Of a stretch of 64,000 nucleotides of DNA, positions 28,122-37,249 are shown piece by piece. The position numbers and the translations under genes were made by a program. The notes below the pieces were generated by a model that saw nothing but the letters and a program-made list of their open reading frames with translations, was not told the DNA's origin and made no database searches. The stretch comes from Cupriavidus sp. AU9028 (lineage in GTDB: Bacteria > Pseudomonadota > Gammaproteobacteria > Burkholderiales > Burkholderiaceae), in contig NZ_JAIMCG010000003.1 in assembly GCF_019795295.1 (NCBI RefSeq), positions 289,761 to 353,760 on the forward strand, read 5' to 3'. Position 1 is the stretch's first letter. The number at the start of each line of letters is the position of its first letter.

Positions 28122-29651
28122 ATGCCTGACCAACAGCAACCTCTCGTCACCCGCTCGGCAGTGGAGCTGCGCCGCATGATCGGCAGCAAGGAGATTTCGC
28201 CGGTCGAACTGCTCGAGGCCTGCATCGCGCGCATCGAGGCGGTCAATCCCTATATCAACGCCGTCACCGCGACCTGCTACGAGCGCGCCCGCATGGAAGC
28301 GAAGCGGGCGGAAGAGGCCGTGCTGCGCGGCGAGCCGCTGGGGCTGCTGCATGGACTGCCGCTGGGCGTCAAGGATCTGGAAGCGACCGAGGGCCTGCTG
28401 ACCACCTACGGCTCGCCGCTGTACCGGGGCAACGTGCCGAAGGAAGACAACGTGCTGGTCGCGCGGCTGCGCGCGGCCGGAGCGGTGGTGGTCGGCAAGA
28501 CCAATATCCCGGAAATGGGCGCCGGCGCGAACTCGCGCAATGTGGTGTGGGGCGCGACCGGCAACCCGTTCAACCCCAATCTCAACGCGGGCGGCTCCTC
28601 CGGCGGCTCGGCGGCGGCGCTGGCTACCGACATGCTGCCCGTTTGCACGGGCTCCGATACCGGCGGCTCGCTGCGCATTCCGGCCGCCAAATGCGGCGTG
28701 GTGGGATTCCGTCCGTCCCCGGGGGTCGTGCCGAGCGCGCGCAAGCTGCTGGGCTGGACGCCGATCTCCGTGGTCGGTCCGATGGGGCGCGATGTCGCGG
28801 ATACCTGCCTGCAACTGGCCGCCACCGCCGGCATGGCGGCCGGCGATCCGCTCAGCTACCCGCTGGACCCGATGGCCTTCCTGGTGCCGCCCGCCGTGGA
28901 CCTGGGCTCGCTGCGCGTGGGCTGGACGGAGGACTTCGGCGCCTGCGCGGTGGACGACGACATCCGCCGCACCTTCCGCGCCAAGATCGACGCGATGCGC
29001 CACCTGTTCCGCTCCTGCGAGGAGGTCCGCCTCGACCTGGGCGACGTGCACCGCTGCTTCGACGTGCTGCGCGCGGAGAGCTTTGTCGCGGGCATGCAGG
29101 AAGCCTACCAGCGGGATCCGTCCAGCCTCGGACCGAACACGCGCGCCAACTACGAGATGGGCGCGCGCATGTCGCTGCTCGACAGCGCCTGGGCCCAGGC
29201 CGAACAGACCCGCATCCTCAACCGCTTCCAGCAGACGTACCGCGACTACGACATCATCCTGTCGCCGACCACGCCGGTGTCGCCGTTCCCGTGGACCAGT
29301 CTCTACGCCGACACCATCAACGGCGAGAAGCAGGAGAACTACTACCGCTGGCTGGCGCCGACCTACGTGGTCACGTTGACGACACACCCTGCCATCTCGC
29401 TGCCGTGCGGGCTGGACCATGCCGGCATGCCGTTCGGCCTGCAGGTAGTGGGCAGCTTCCGCGAAGACCTGCGCACGCTCGGCATCGCGCAGGCGATGGA
29501 GCAGGCCTTTGCCGCGATCGACACGCTGCGCCGGCCGCTGCCCGACCTGCAGCGCCTGGCCAGGGCCGAGCCGTCGCTGACCTCGATCGTCACCGATCCG
29601 CCGATCCTCGATGGCAGCGCGGCTGCAATGGGCAACGCCTCGGCGGTCTGA
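28122..29651 (+). CDS. Amidase-signature hydrolase
   Basis: 509-residue cytoplasmic amidase. The Ser-cisSer-Lys triad is visible: Lys in LPLGVKDLEAT near residue 83, and the serine pair in AGGSSGGSAAALAT with SDTGGSLRIPAAKCG. It hydrolyses some carboxamide; the substrate is unknown. It sits between a solute-binding protein and a DadA-like flavoenzyme, so an N-acyl or amide form of a D-amino acid is a reasonable guess. The C-terminal 40 residues are poorly conserved-looking. Confidence 0.9.
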   Translation: MPDQQQPLVTRSAVELRRMIGSKEISPVELLEACIARIEAVNPYINAVTATCYERARMEAKRAEEAVLRGEPLGLLHGLPLGVKDLEATEGLLTTYGSPLYRGNVPKEDNVLVARLRAAGAVVVGKTNIPEMGAGANSRNVVWGATGNPFNPNLNAGGSSGGSAAALATDMLPVCTGSDTGGSLRIPAAKCGVVGFRPSPGVVPSARKLLGWTPISVVGPMGRDVADTCLQLAATAGMAAGDPLSYPLDPMAFLVPPAVDLGSLRVGWTEDFGACAVDDDIRRTFRAKIDAMRHLFRSCEEVRLDLGDVHRCFDVLRAESFVAGMQEAYQRDPSSLGPNTRANYEMGARMSLLDSAWAQAEQTRILNRFQQTYRDYDIILSPTTPVSPFPWTSLYADTINGEKQENYYRWLAPTYVVTLTTHPAISLPCGLDHAGMPFGLQVVGSFREDLRTLGIAQAMEQAFAAIDTLRRPLPDLQRLARAEPSLTSIVTDPPILDGSAAAMGNASAV

Positions 29652-29681
29652 CGACTGCCGGCGTTCCCGCGGAGCAACCAG

Positions 29682-30875
29682 ATGGAGCACGACGTGCAGG
29701 ACAATCAGCACAGCCAGGACGGTCAGGACGATCAGCACGGCATCGCCGACTTCGCCATCATCGGCGCCGGCATCGCCGGCGCGTCGCTGGGCTACCGCCT
29801 GGCGGGCCGCGCGAAGACCGTGATGCTCGAGCGCGAAGCGCAACCGGGCTACCACAGTACCGGCCGCTCGGCGGCCATGTTCATGGAGACCTACGGCACC
29901 GCCGCGATCCGCGCGTTGACCCGCGCGGGCCGCGCGTTCTACGCGAACCCGCCCGCCGGCTTTCTTCCCGACGGAGAACAGGCGCCGCTGCTGACACCGC
30001 GCGGCGTGCTGTATGTCGCGCGGCCGGACCAGCTCGAACTGCTGGACGCGGCCTACGACGAAGCGCGGGCGCGCTCGCCCGAGGTCGAGCGCGTCGGGCT
30101 GGACGCGATGCTCGCGCTGGCGCCGTGTCTGCGCGCGGATGTGGTGGCAGCCGGCATGACCGAGCCCGACGCCTGCGACATCGACGTGCATGCGCTGCAC
30201 CAGGGCTTCCTGCGCGGCTTCCGCCGGCAGGGCGGCACGCTGGTCACCGACGCGCAGGTGCAATCGCTGCGCTACCACGGGGATCGATGGGAGATCGGGC
30301 TGGCCGATGGCCGGTCCCTGCTCGCGCGCGCGATCGTCAACGCGGCCGGCGCCTGGGCCGATGTGCTCGCCGCCCTTGCCGACGTGCCGCCAGTCGGCCT
30401 GCAACCGTGCCGGCGCTCGGCCTTCACCTTCCCGGCGCCCGCCGGGGTCGACATCTCGGCGTGGCCGGCGGTGGTGGGCATCGACGAGAGCTTCTACTTC
30501 AAGCCGGATGCGGGCCAGCTGCTGGGCTCGCCGGCCAATGCCGATCCGATGCCGCCGCACGATGTGGTCGCCGAGGAGATCGATATCGCCACCGGCATCT
30601 GGCATATCGAGCAGACCACCACGCTGCGCATCCCGCGTCCCAGCCATACCTGGGCCGGACTGCGTTCGTTCGTGCCTGACGGCGACCCGGTGATCGGCTG
30701 GGACAACCATCGGCCCGCTTTCTTCTGGCTGGCGGGCCAGGGCGGCTACGGCATCCAGAGTGCGGCCGGCGCGTCGTCGCTGGCTGCCAGCCTGCTGCTG
30801 GACGACCCGCTGGAGAGCCGGCTCGTTGCCGAGGGCGTGGACCCGCTGGCGCTCGGGCCGCAGCGGTTGCGCTGA
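29682..30875 (+). CDS. FAD-dependent DadA/glycine-oxidase-like oxidoreductase
   Basis: 397-residue flavoprotein. After an Asp/Gln/His-rich N terminus (DVQDNQHSQDGQDDQHG), the FAD motif IIGAGIAGASLGYRLA appears near residue 26, then ERE, and the C-terminal FAD block WAGLRSFVPDGDPVIGWD and GQGGYGIQSAAG. This is the DAO fold, covering D-amino-acid dehydrogenases, glycine oxidases and related amine oxidases. It starts 30 bp after the amidase. An in-frame ATG further in is possible, as the polar N terminus is atypical. Confidence 0.88.
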   Translation: MEHDVQDNQHSQDGQDDQHGIADFAIIGAGIAGASLGYRLAGRAKTVMLEREAQPGYHSTGRSAAMFMETYGTAAIRALTRAGRAFYANPPAGFLPDGEQAPLLTPRGVLYVARPDQLELLDAAYDEARARSPEVERVGLDAMLALAPCLRADVVAAGMTEPDACDIDVHALHQGFLRGFRRQGGTLVTDAQVQSLRYHGDRWEIGLADGRSLLARAIVNAAGAWADVLAALADVPPVGLQPCRRSAFTFPAPAGVDISAWPAVVGIDESFYFKPDAGQLLGSPANADPMPPHDVVAEEIDIATGIWHIEQTTTLRIPRPSHTWAGLRSFVPDGDPVIGWDNHRPAFFWLAGQGGYGIQSAAGASSLAASLLLDDPLESRLVAEGVDPLALGPQRLR

Positions 30876-30899
30876 GGCGCTGGTCCGACGGCCGGGCTG

Positions 30900-31015
30900 C
30901 CCTCTCCCCCGGCCCCTCTCCCGCAAGCGGGCGAGGGGAGCACGCCCACGACGTTTGCAATGCCACTGGTTTGCTCCCCTCTCCCGCTCGGCGGGAGAGG
31001 GGCCGGGGGAGAGGG
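30900..31015. repeat. CCCTCTCCC-type hairpin repeat element (copy 2)
   Basis: The left arm (30900-30924) and right arm (30991-31015) are exact 25-bp inverted copies. Each contains its own smaller hairpin, and they flank a core of about 40 bp. This is the most complete copy in the window. Confidence 0.85.
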
Positions 31016-31056
31016 CAACCAGCACTCCCGGTCCGCTCCCGCCCGCTGCCTACTGT

Positions 31057-31086
31057 TTGACTTCTACCCCGCCGCCGACCTAGGCT
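31057..31086 (+). promoter_or_regulatory. Putative promoter of the SBP56-like gene
   Basis: TTGACT (31057-31062) and TAGGCT (31081-31086) are 18 bp apart, starting about 40 bp after the repeat element. The gene has a strong ribosome-binding site, CAGGAGG, 8 bp before its ATG. Confidence 0.5.
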
Positions 31087-31159
31087 AACTTATTCGACCC
31101 GCCGTCCTGGCACGACGACGAGGCCGGTTTCCCGGAACGAGCCAACAGGAGGGCGCATC

Positions 31160-32563
31160 ATGAACATGCGGCCAGACCCCACGTTCCATGCGTCGCCGGC
31201 ACTGGCGATGCAGGCGCCCGCCGAAGCCTTCGCCTATACCGCGCTGCTCTGCCCGGACGGCTCCCAGCCGGACGCCCTCGCGATCATCGATGTCGATCCG
31301 CACTCCTCCACCTACAGCAAGGTGGTGCATACGCTGCCGATGACGCACAAGGGGGACGAACTGCACCATTTCGGCTGGAATGCCTGCTCGTCTTCGCTCT
31401 CCCCGCTGTCGGGCCACGCGTTCCTGGAGCGGCGCTTCCTGATCATCCCGGGCATGCGCTCGTCGCGCATCTATATCGTCGACACCAAACCGCACCCCAC
31501 CCAGGCTTATGTGCACAAGGTGATCGAACCGGAGGAGATTTTCCGCAAGACCGGCTACTCGCGGCCGCATACCGTCCATTGCGGGCCGGAAGGCATCTAC
31601 ATCAGCACATTGGGCGGTGCCGGCGTAGACGGCACCGAAGGCGAGCCCGGCATCTTCATCCTCGACTGCGAGAGCTTCGAGGTGCTGGGCCGCTGGGAGA
31701 TCGACCGCGGCCTGCAGGACAAGCACTACGACTTCTGGTGGAACCTGCCGCGCGACTACATGGTGTCCAGCGAATGGGCACTGCCGCCGCAATTCGAGAA
31801 CGGCCTGGTGCCGGAGGAGCTGCTGGCCAATCGCTATGGGCACCGGCTGCATTTCTGGGACCTGCGCGCCCGCCGCAACGTGCAGACCATCGATCTGGGC
31901 GCCAACCACCAGATGGCGCTGGAAGTTCGGCCCGCTCACGATCCCGTCAAGGAGTACGGCTTCGTCGGCGTGGTGGTCGACACCACCAACCTGGAGGGCT
32001 CGATCTGGACCTGGTGGCGCGAGGACGGCATCTTCCGCGCGGAGAAGACCGCGACGATTCCGCCCGAGCCCGCGAGCAAGGACGAGCTGCCGGCCCTGCT
32101 GCAGGGCTTCGGCGCCGTACCGCCGCTGATCACGGACATCGACCTGTCGATGGATGACCGCTTCCTCTACGTGTCCTGCTGGGGCACCGGCGAAATGCGG
32201 CAGTACGACGTCACCGAGCCACGCAAGCCGCGCCTGTGCGGCTCGGTCCATCTGGGCGGCATCGCGCGGCGCACGCCGCATCCGAGCGGCAAGACCTTCT
32301 GCGGCGGGCCGCAAATGGTGGAGGTCAGCCGCGATGGCAAACGCGTCTACTGGACCAACTCGCTGTATTCCAGTTGGGATGACCAGTTCTATTCGGCGAT
32401 GCCCGGCGTGCAGGTGATGGCCCGCGCCGCCAGCGACGGCGGCCTGGTGCTGGACGACAACTTCTGGGTCGATTTCCCCACCGGCTATCGGGCCCATCAG
32501 ACCCGCCTGGAAGGCGGCGACTGCTCGACGGACTCGTTCTGCTATCCGTCGGTACGCAATTGA
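31160..32563 (+). CDS. Selenium-binding protein SBP56 / methanethiol oxidase homologue
   Basis: 467-residue beta-propeller of the SELENBP1/MtoX family; characterised members oxidise methanethiol to formaldehyde, sulfide and peroxide and need copper. Family blocks are KGDELHHFGWNACSS near residue 70, RSSRIYIVDTKPHPTQAYVH, KHYDFWWNLPRDYMVSSEWA, CGGPQMVEVSRDGKRVYWTN and EGGDCSTDSF at the C terminus. The usual CSSC or CSSxLCP segment reads CSSSLSP: only the first Cys is kept. No signal peptide is seen although some MtoX are periplasmic. The next gene starts on a TTG overlapping its stop. Confidence 0.9.
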   Translation: MNMRPDPTFHASPALAMQAPAEAFAYTALLCPDGSQPDALAIIDVDPHSSTYSKVVHTLPMTHKGDELHHFGWNACSSSLSPLSGHAFLERRFLIIPGMRSSRIYIVDTKPHPTQAYVHKVIEPEEIFRKTGYSRPHTVHCGPEGIYISTLGGAGVDGTEGEPGIFILDCESFEVLGRWEIDRGLQDKHYDFWWNLPRDYMVSSEWALPPQFENGLVPEELLANRYGHRLHFWDLRARRNVQTIDLGANHQMALEVRPAHDPVKEYGFVGVVVDTTNLEGSIWTWWREDGIFRAEKTATIPPEPASKDELPALLQGFGAVPPLITDIDLSMDDRFLYVSCWGTGEMRQYDVTEPRKPRLCGSVHLGGIARRTPHPSGKTFCGGPQMVEVSRDGKRVYWTNSLYSSWDDQFYSAMPGVQVMARAASDGGLVLDDNFWVDFPTGYRAHQTRLEGGDCSTDSFCYPSVRN

Positions 32564-33225
32564 CCCTGGCGAGCCCGGAGTACGCGGCGCTGTGGGTCGC
32601 GGTGCTCGCGAGCGGCCTGTACCACGGCGTCAATCCCGCGATGGGCTGGCCCATCGCCGTCTCCAATGCCATGCTGGCGCGCGCCCCCGCAGCGCTGCTG
32701 GCCGCGCTCGGCTACCTGCTGCTCGGCCACGTCCTGGCCGTTCTTGCGGTGCTGCTGCCGTTCGGCATGCTGGCCTCGCTGCAAGCCTGGCAGACACAGA
32801 TTCGCCTCGTCGCCAGTGTGCTGGTGATCGGCTATGGACTGGCACTGCTGCGGTTCCGGCGCCATCCCCGCGCCCTGGTGCGCATCGCGCCATCGCGGCT
32901 TGCGCTATGGTCGTTCGCCATCGCGCTGGCGCACGGCGCCGGCCTGATGCTGGTACCGATCTACCTGGGCCTGTGTGGCAGCGACGCCGATGCCGGCCAC
33001 CGCGCCATGGACGCCATTGCCTTGCGCAATCTCCGTCTTGCGCTGCTGGTGGCGCTCGCGCATGCCGCGGCGATGTTTGCCATGGCGGCGAGCATGGCGT
33101 GGCTGACGTATCGCTACCTGGGCCTGCGGCTGGTGGCGCGCAGCTGGTTTCGCATCGATGTGATCTGGGCCGGCAGCCTGCTGGCGGTGGGAACCGCCTC
33201 GCTGGTCACGCTGGACCGCGGCTGA
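32560..33225 (+). CDS. Polytopic membrane protein coupled to the SBP56-like gene
   Basis: Not recognised. 221 residues with about six hydrophobic segments. His-containing motifs sit in or at membrane segments: LYHGVNPAMGWPIAVSNAML near residue 22, ALAHGAGLMLVPIYLGLCG near 125 and LAHAAAMFAMAASMAW near 165. The HGxNPxxG pattern recalls the HGxDPDH of NicO/UreH-type metal permeases, but that is resemblance only. The start is a TTG whose last two bases begin the SBP56 stop (TTGA), so it is read only by translational coupling. Copper or sulfur-compound transport for the neighbour is a guess. Confidence 0.75.
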   Translation: MTLASPEYAALWVAVLASGLYHGVNPAMGWPIAVSNAMLARAPAALLAALGYLLLGHVLAVLAVLLPFGMLASLQAWQTQIRLVASVLVIGYGLALLRFRRHPRALVRIAPSRLALWSFAIALAHGAGLMLVPIYLGLCGSDADAGHRAMDAIALRNLRLALLVALAHAAAMFAMAASMAWLTYRYLGLRLVARSWFRIDVIWAGSLLAVGTASLVTLDRG

Positions 33226-33343
33226 GGAGGCACAGGAAGTATCCACCCGACAAAAGAGTCGGGGCCGGAAACCCGACGGCCTCCAGCCCCTCCCCTACCC
33301 CGCTACATCCAGCACGGCATGCCGCACGAAGCGGCGCTGGCGA

Positions 33344-34342
33344 TCAATCGCTCTTGATGCCGTTGTCCTGAATTACCTTGCCCCACTTCTTGTCGTCGGC
33401 ACGCATGCGCGCGGCCATTTGTTCGGGCGTCTGATACGCGGCGACCGTGCCGGCGCCCAGCATCTTTTCCTGCACCACCGGATCGGCCAGCGCCGCCTTC
33501 AGTTCAGCCGACAGCTTGGCGACAACCTCCTTCGGCGTGCCCGCCGGGGCCATCAGGCCGCCCCATGCCACGGCGTCAAAGCCAGGGAAACCTTGCTCGG
33601 CGACCGTCTTGACCTCGGGTGTGAACGACACCCGCTTGGGCGAACCCACGGCGATCGGCACCAGCTTGCCGGCCTTGATGTGCGGCAGCGCCGCGATCAT
33701 GTCCGAGAACATCATCGGCACCTGGCCGGCCAGCAGATCCTGCATCGCGGGTGCGCTGCCCTTGTATGGCACGTGCTGGACATCGAACTTGCCCAGGCTC
33801 TTCAGCAGCTCGGTCGACAGATGACCGAAGCTGCCATTGCCGGCACTGGTGTAGTTCATTGCGCCCGGCTTCGCCTTGGCCTTGTCGATGTACTGCTGCA
33901 GCGTCGTCACGTCTGGCAGCGACTTCGGGTTGACGACCATCACGATGGGCAGGTCGTAGGCCACGCCCACTGGCGTGAAGTCCTTCTGCAGGTCATAGCT
34001 GCGGCGGCCCAGCAGATGCGGGGCGATCATCGTCGGGGTTGCCAGCACCATCAGCGTGTAGCCATCCGGCTCGCTCCTGGCCACCGCCTCCGCGCCGATC
34101 GTGCCCGAGGCGCCGGGCCGGTTGTCGATCACCACCGGCTGCTTCAGCGACTCGCTGAGCTTCTGTCCCAGGATGCGGGCGGCGGTATCGGTCGGACCGC
34201 CCGGCGGGAACGGTACCACCAGGCGGATCGGCTTGGAGGGATAGGTTTGGGCCACCACGGTGCCCGCCACCATCGGCAGCGAGACAGCGAGCATGACGGC
34301 GCCGAAGCGGCGCGCGAAGGTACGGCGATTGATGTTCTGCAT
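33344..34342 (-). CDS. Bug-family periplasmic solute-binding protein, Tat-like signal
   Basis: 332 residues. The signal region MQNINRRTFARRFGAVMLA has a twin-arginine look (RRTFARRF) and is cleaved after VVA before QTYPSKPIR. The mature protein shows VVPFPPGGPTDTAARILGQK, HVPYKGSAPAMQDLLAGQ and VAEQGFPGFDAVAWGG. It shares the family, but not close similarity, with the Bug protein at 26963. It lies downstream of the CoA-transferase on the same strand (171 bp), so it may import the acid that the transferase activates. Confidence 0.92.
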   Translation of the reverse strand: MQNINRRTFARRFGAVMLAVSLPMVAGTVVAQTYPSKPIRLVVPFPPGGPTDTAARILGQKLSESLKQPVVIDNRPGASGTIGAEAVARSEPDGYTLMVLATPTMIAPHLLGRRSYDLQKDFTPVGVAYDLPIVMVVNPKSLPDVTTLQQYIDKAKAKPGAMNYTSAGNGSFGHLSTELLKSLGKFDVQHVPYKGSAPAMQDLLAGQVPMMFSDMIAALPHIKAGKLVPIAVGSPKRVSFTPEVKTVAEQGFPGFDAVAWGGLMAPAGTPKEVVAKLSAELKAALADPVVQEKMLGAGTVAAYQTPEQMAARMRADDKKWGKVIQDNGIKSD

Positions 34343-34513
34343 GGCAACAACAAGGTAAAAGGTCCGGCGGTGGACAGGTGGACGTGGCGCCAGTGAGGCC
34401 GCGCACGCCCCCGCGATGCGGTTCGTCGGCAGATCAGGACATGGCTTCGTCGGTCTCCTTCATGGCCGGTGGTCCGGTCTTATGATGTCTTGGCTTGGCT
34501 CTGCAGCGCGGCC

Positions 34514-36184
34514 TTACCGGCCCGGCACCGCCTCGCAATGCGCCTCCCACTGGCCCGGCGAAAGCCGCATCGGACCAGGCTGGAACAGGCAGGCATCCAT
34601 CAGGCGCAGGTCCTGCGCAACGGCAACCGGCGTCGCGCACCGGTCCAGCACATCGCGTTGCAGATCCATGCCCGGGGCAATCTCGATCAGCGTGAGGCGC
34701 GGCTCTCCGTCGGCGTCCGGCCGCATCTCGAACACCGCGCGCTCGGTGACATAAAGCACCGGTACGCCCAGCGACGCCACATAGGGGCCGTTGAAACTGA
34801 GGTGCGACACCTCCGGCACGATCTTCTTCACGCGTCCTTCCGTGACGATCTTCAGCACACCGTCCTCGGCGCGCGCCTCCAGCCCGCCGGCCGTCAGCGT
34901 TCCCATGAACACCACCGCCTTGGCACTTTGCGTGATGTTGATGAAGCCGCCCACGCCCGCCACCAGCGCCTGGTCCCCTTCGCCGAACTTGCTGACGTTG
35001 ACGTTGCCGTGTCCGTCCAGCTCCGCCAGGCCCAGGATCGCCAGATCGATGCCGCCACCTTCATAGAAATCGAACTGTGCCGGCTGGTCGATCACCGCTT
35101 CCGGATACGCCGAGGCTCCAAAGCTCAAGCCGTCCGCCGGCGTGCCGCCGATCGGGCCGGCCTCCACCGTCAGCGTGAAACCGGCCAGCCCCGCCTCGTG
35201 TGCCAGCATGCCGACCGCGGCCGGCATGCCGACGCCCAGGTTGACCACGCGCGGACGGCGGCGCGCCAGCTCCAGCACCGCCCGGCGCTGCACGATGGTG
35301 CGCGCATCGGGGCAGGCCTGGGGAGGCGGCGGCGTCTCGTCGCTGCCGGCAGCGATGCCGCGCCACGGCGTGACATAGGCGGGATTGAAGGTCTCGGCGA
35401 AGGTCATCTGATGATGCGCCTCCTGCTGGCTGACCACCACGTAGTCCACCAGGATGCCCGGCACATGGATCGCCTGCAGGTTCTCGTGCCGGTCCACCAG
35501 CTGTTCGACCTGCGCGATCACGATGCCGCCCGAGTTGTGCGCAGCCTGCGCCATCGCCAGCAGTTCGTGGTGGAACGCTTCGCGGTGCGTGCTGAGGTTG
35601 CCGCGCGGGTCTGCCGCGGTGCAGCGGATCAGCGCGCAGTGAATCGGAAAGGACGGGTAGAACAGGTATTCGTCGCCGCGGAAGTCGACCGCTTCCACCC
35701 AGTTGGCGTGGCCACCGGCAATCGCCTCGCGTGCCCGCCGGTTGATCGCGCCACCGTGATAGCGCGCGTCCATGGCGGTGCGCGGATCGACGAAGGTATG
35801 CAGGCCGATCTTCGTCATCACACCTGGCTTGCCGCCGGCGATCGCCCGGTACAGATGGGTCAGCACGCCCTGGGGCAGGTTGTAGCCTTCGCACTGCTCG
35901 GCCATCGCCAGCGTTGCCAGCCGCGTCGCGGAGCGCCAGTGACCGCCCACGATGGTCGCCGTCATGCCCGCGTTGCCAAAGTGGTTGACGCCGCGCGAGC
36001 CGCGATCGCCCTGCCCTGCCGAATAGACCAGCGTCAGGTCGCGGGGCAGTCCGGTGGACAGAAAGCGCGCTTCCAGCGCCTCGGTCACGGCTTCGGCATG
36101 ACCCGCGCCAACAAAGCCGGCGCTGGCGACGGTCCAGTTGTCCTGGACCAGGGCGGCCGCCTGTTCGGCGGTGATGACCTGCAT
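34514..36184 (-). CDS. Fused acyl-CoA:acetate/3-ketoacid CoA-transferase
   Basis: 556-residue enzyme with alpha and beta CoA-transferase halves in one chain, as in YdiF/propionate CoA-transferase. The alpha half has VASAGFVGAGHAEAVTEALE and SAGQGDRGSRGVNHF; the beta half has VVNLGVGMPAAVGML and the catalytic glutamate E341 in TVEAGPIGGTPADGLSFG. It transfers CoA from an acyl-CoA to a carboxylic acid. The ATG at 36184 has GAGGAG upstream. It is divergent from an IclR regulator with a palindrome between them, so a carboxylate-inducible unit with the downstream Bug gene is likely. Confidence 0.93.
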   Translation of the reverse strand: MQVITAEQAAALVQDNWTVASAGFVGAGHAEAVTEALEARFLSTGLPRDLTLVYSAGQGDRGSRGVNHFGNAGMTATIVGGHWRSATRLATLAMAEQCEGYNLPQGVLTHLYRAIAGGKPGVMTKIGLHTFVDPRTAMDARYHGGAINRRAREAIAGGHANWVEAVDFRGDEYLFYPSFPIHCALIRCTAADPRGNLSTHREAFHHELLAMAQAAHNSGGIVIAQVEQLVDRHENLQAIHVPGILVDYVVVSQQEAHHQMTFAETFNPAYVTPWRGIAAGSDETPPPPQACPDARTIVQRRAVLELARRRPRVVNLGVGMPAAVGMLAHEAGLAGFTLTVEAGPIGGTPADGLSFGASAYPEAVIDQPAQFDFYEGGGIDLAILGLAELDGHGNVNVSKFGEGDQALVAGVGGFINITQSAKAVVFMGTLTAGGLEARAEDGVLKIVTEGRVKKIVPEVSHLSFNGPYVASLGVPVLYVTERAVFEMRPDADGEPRLTLIEIAPGMDLQRDVLDRCATPVAVAQDLRLMDACLFQPGPMRLSPGQWEAHCEAVPGR

Positions 36185-36305
36185 TCGTTGTCTCCTCGCA
36201 TGCATGCGGCGGGTTCGGAAAGGCTCACCCGAGCAGCGGTACTGCCGGTGGGCCGACCCACTTCAGGGGCCTGACTCCGGATGCCGTGATGCCGGCATTC
36301 AAGTT

Positions 36306-36321
36306 GCGAACATTTGTTCGC
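36306..36321. promoter_or_regulatory. Palindromic IclR-type operator candidate
   Basis: GCGAAC-ATTT-GTTCGC is a perfect 16-bp inverted repeat midway between the divergent CoA-transferase and IclR genes (about 120 bp from the first and 105 bp from the second). Confidence 0.65.
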
Positions 36322-36425
36322 GATTCGCCTATCATACGGACTGGTCAGCGGAATGCAAGCCGGGTTGACCCTCGAAACCGGTCCATTTCGCGCAAAACAT
36401 ACAACTCACCACCACGGGGACGACC

Positions 36426-37211
36426 ATGCCGGACGCCGGCGCACAGGGACAGAAGAAGGACGAACTGCTCGATTCGCTCACCAAGGGACTGGCCCTGCTG
36501 CGGCTGTTTGCCAGTGGCGTCGAATCGCTGTCGATGCAGGATGTCGCCGACCGGCTGGAGGTGACCCGCGCGGCTGCCCGGCGCCTGCTGCTGACGCTCG
36601 AACACAACGGCTATCTTGCGCAGCAGGGCCGCCAATTCGTGCTGACGCCACGGGTGATGGACCTGGGCTACGCCTGGTTCGCCTCGATGAGCCTGCCGCG
36701 CCTGGCGCAGCCCCATTTGCGCGAGCTTGCGGCGCGCTGTGGAGAAACGTGCTCGGTGGGGATGCTCGACAGCGAAGACGTCGTGCTGGTCGCACGCGAG
36801 GAACCGCGGCAGATCCTGCGGGTGGACATGGCCATCGGCCGGCGCATGCCCGCCTACGCGCATTCGCTCGGGCGCGTCCTGCTGGCCGGACTCGACGAAG
36901 ACGCGCTGCAGCACTATCTTGCGCACGCCACGTTACGCAAGCTCACGCCGTTTACCGTCGACTCGCCCAAGGCGCTTGCCACCACCTTGCGACGCGTGCG
37001 CAAGGACGGCTACGCCATGCTGGTCAGCGAACTGATGGACGGCTTCGCCGGCATCTCGGTGCCCTTGCGTGACCAGACCGGCAAGGTCGTCGCCGGCATC
37101 GGCTTCAGCATGGTGCTGGGCAGCCGCAAGCCGCAAACCTTGGTCGAGCGATATCTGGCACCGCTGCAGGAAACCGCGGCGCAGATCGAAGCGGTGTTGC
37201 GGGCGCGCTAG
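36426..37211 (+). CDS. IclR-family transcriptional regulator
   Basis: 261 residues: a winged HTH (SLTKGLALLRLFASGVESLS, VTRAAARRLLLTLEHNGYL) and a C-terminal effector domain (MPAYAHSLGRVLLAGLDED, DGFAGISVPLRDQTGKVVAG). PcaR/PobR-like sub-pattern, typical of regulators of aromatic or carboxylic-acid catabolism. It is divergent from the CoA-transferase, its probable target. Confidence 0.93.
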   Translation: MPDAGAQGQKKDELLDSLTKGLALLRLFASGVESLSMQDVADRLEVTRAAARRLLLTLEHNGYLAQQGRQFVLTPRVMDLGYAWFASMSLPRLAQPHLRELAARCGETCSVGMLDSEDVVLVAREEPRQILRVDMAIGRRMPAYAHSLGRVLLAGLDEDALQHYLAHATLRKLTPFTVDSPKALATTLRRVRKDGYAMLVSELMDGFAGISVPLRDQTGKVVAGIGFSMVLGSRKPQTLVERYLAPLQETAAQIEAVLRAR

Positions 37212-37249
37212 GCGCCAGGTCGGTGCCGTGGAGCGGGCAGCGCCCGATG

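Noticed and set aside
27927-31025. 1032-codon minus-strand open frame
   Set aside because: Antisense to the amidase and oxidoreductase genes, with a Gln/His/Arg-rich composition typical of a shadow frame.
5024-32563. A selenium cluster joining the SenA-like enzyme and the SBP56 homologue
   Set aside because: The genes are 25 kb apart with many core genes between and no selD, selA/B or senB seen; the name of SBP56 does not show selenium use.
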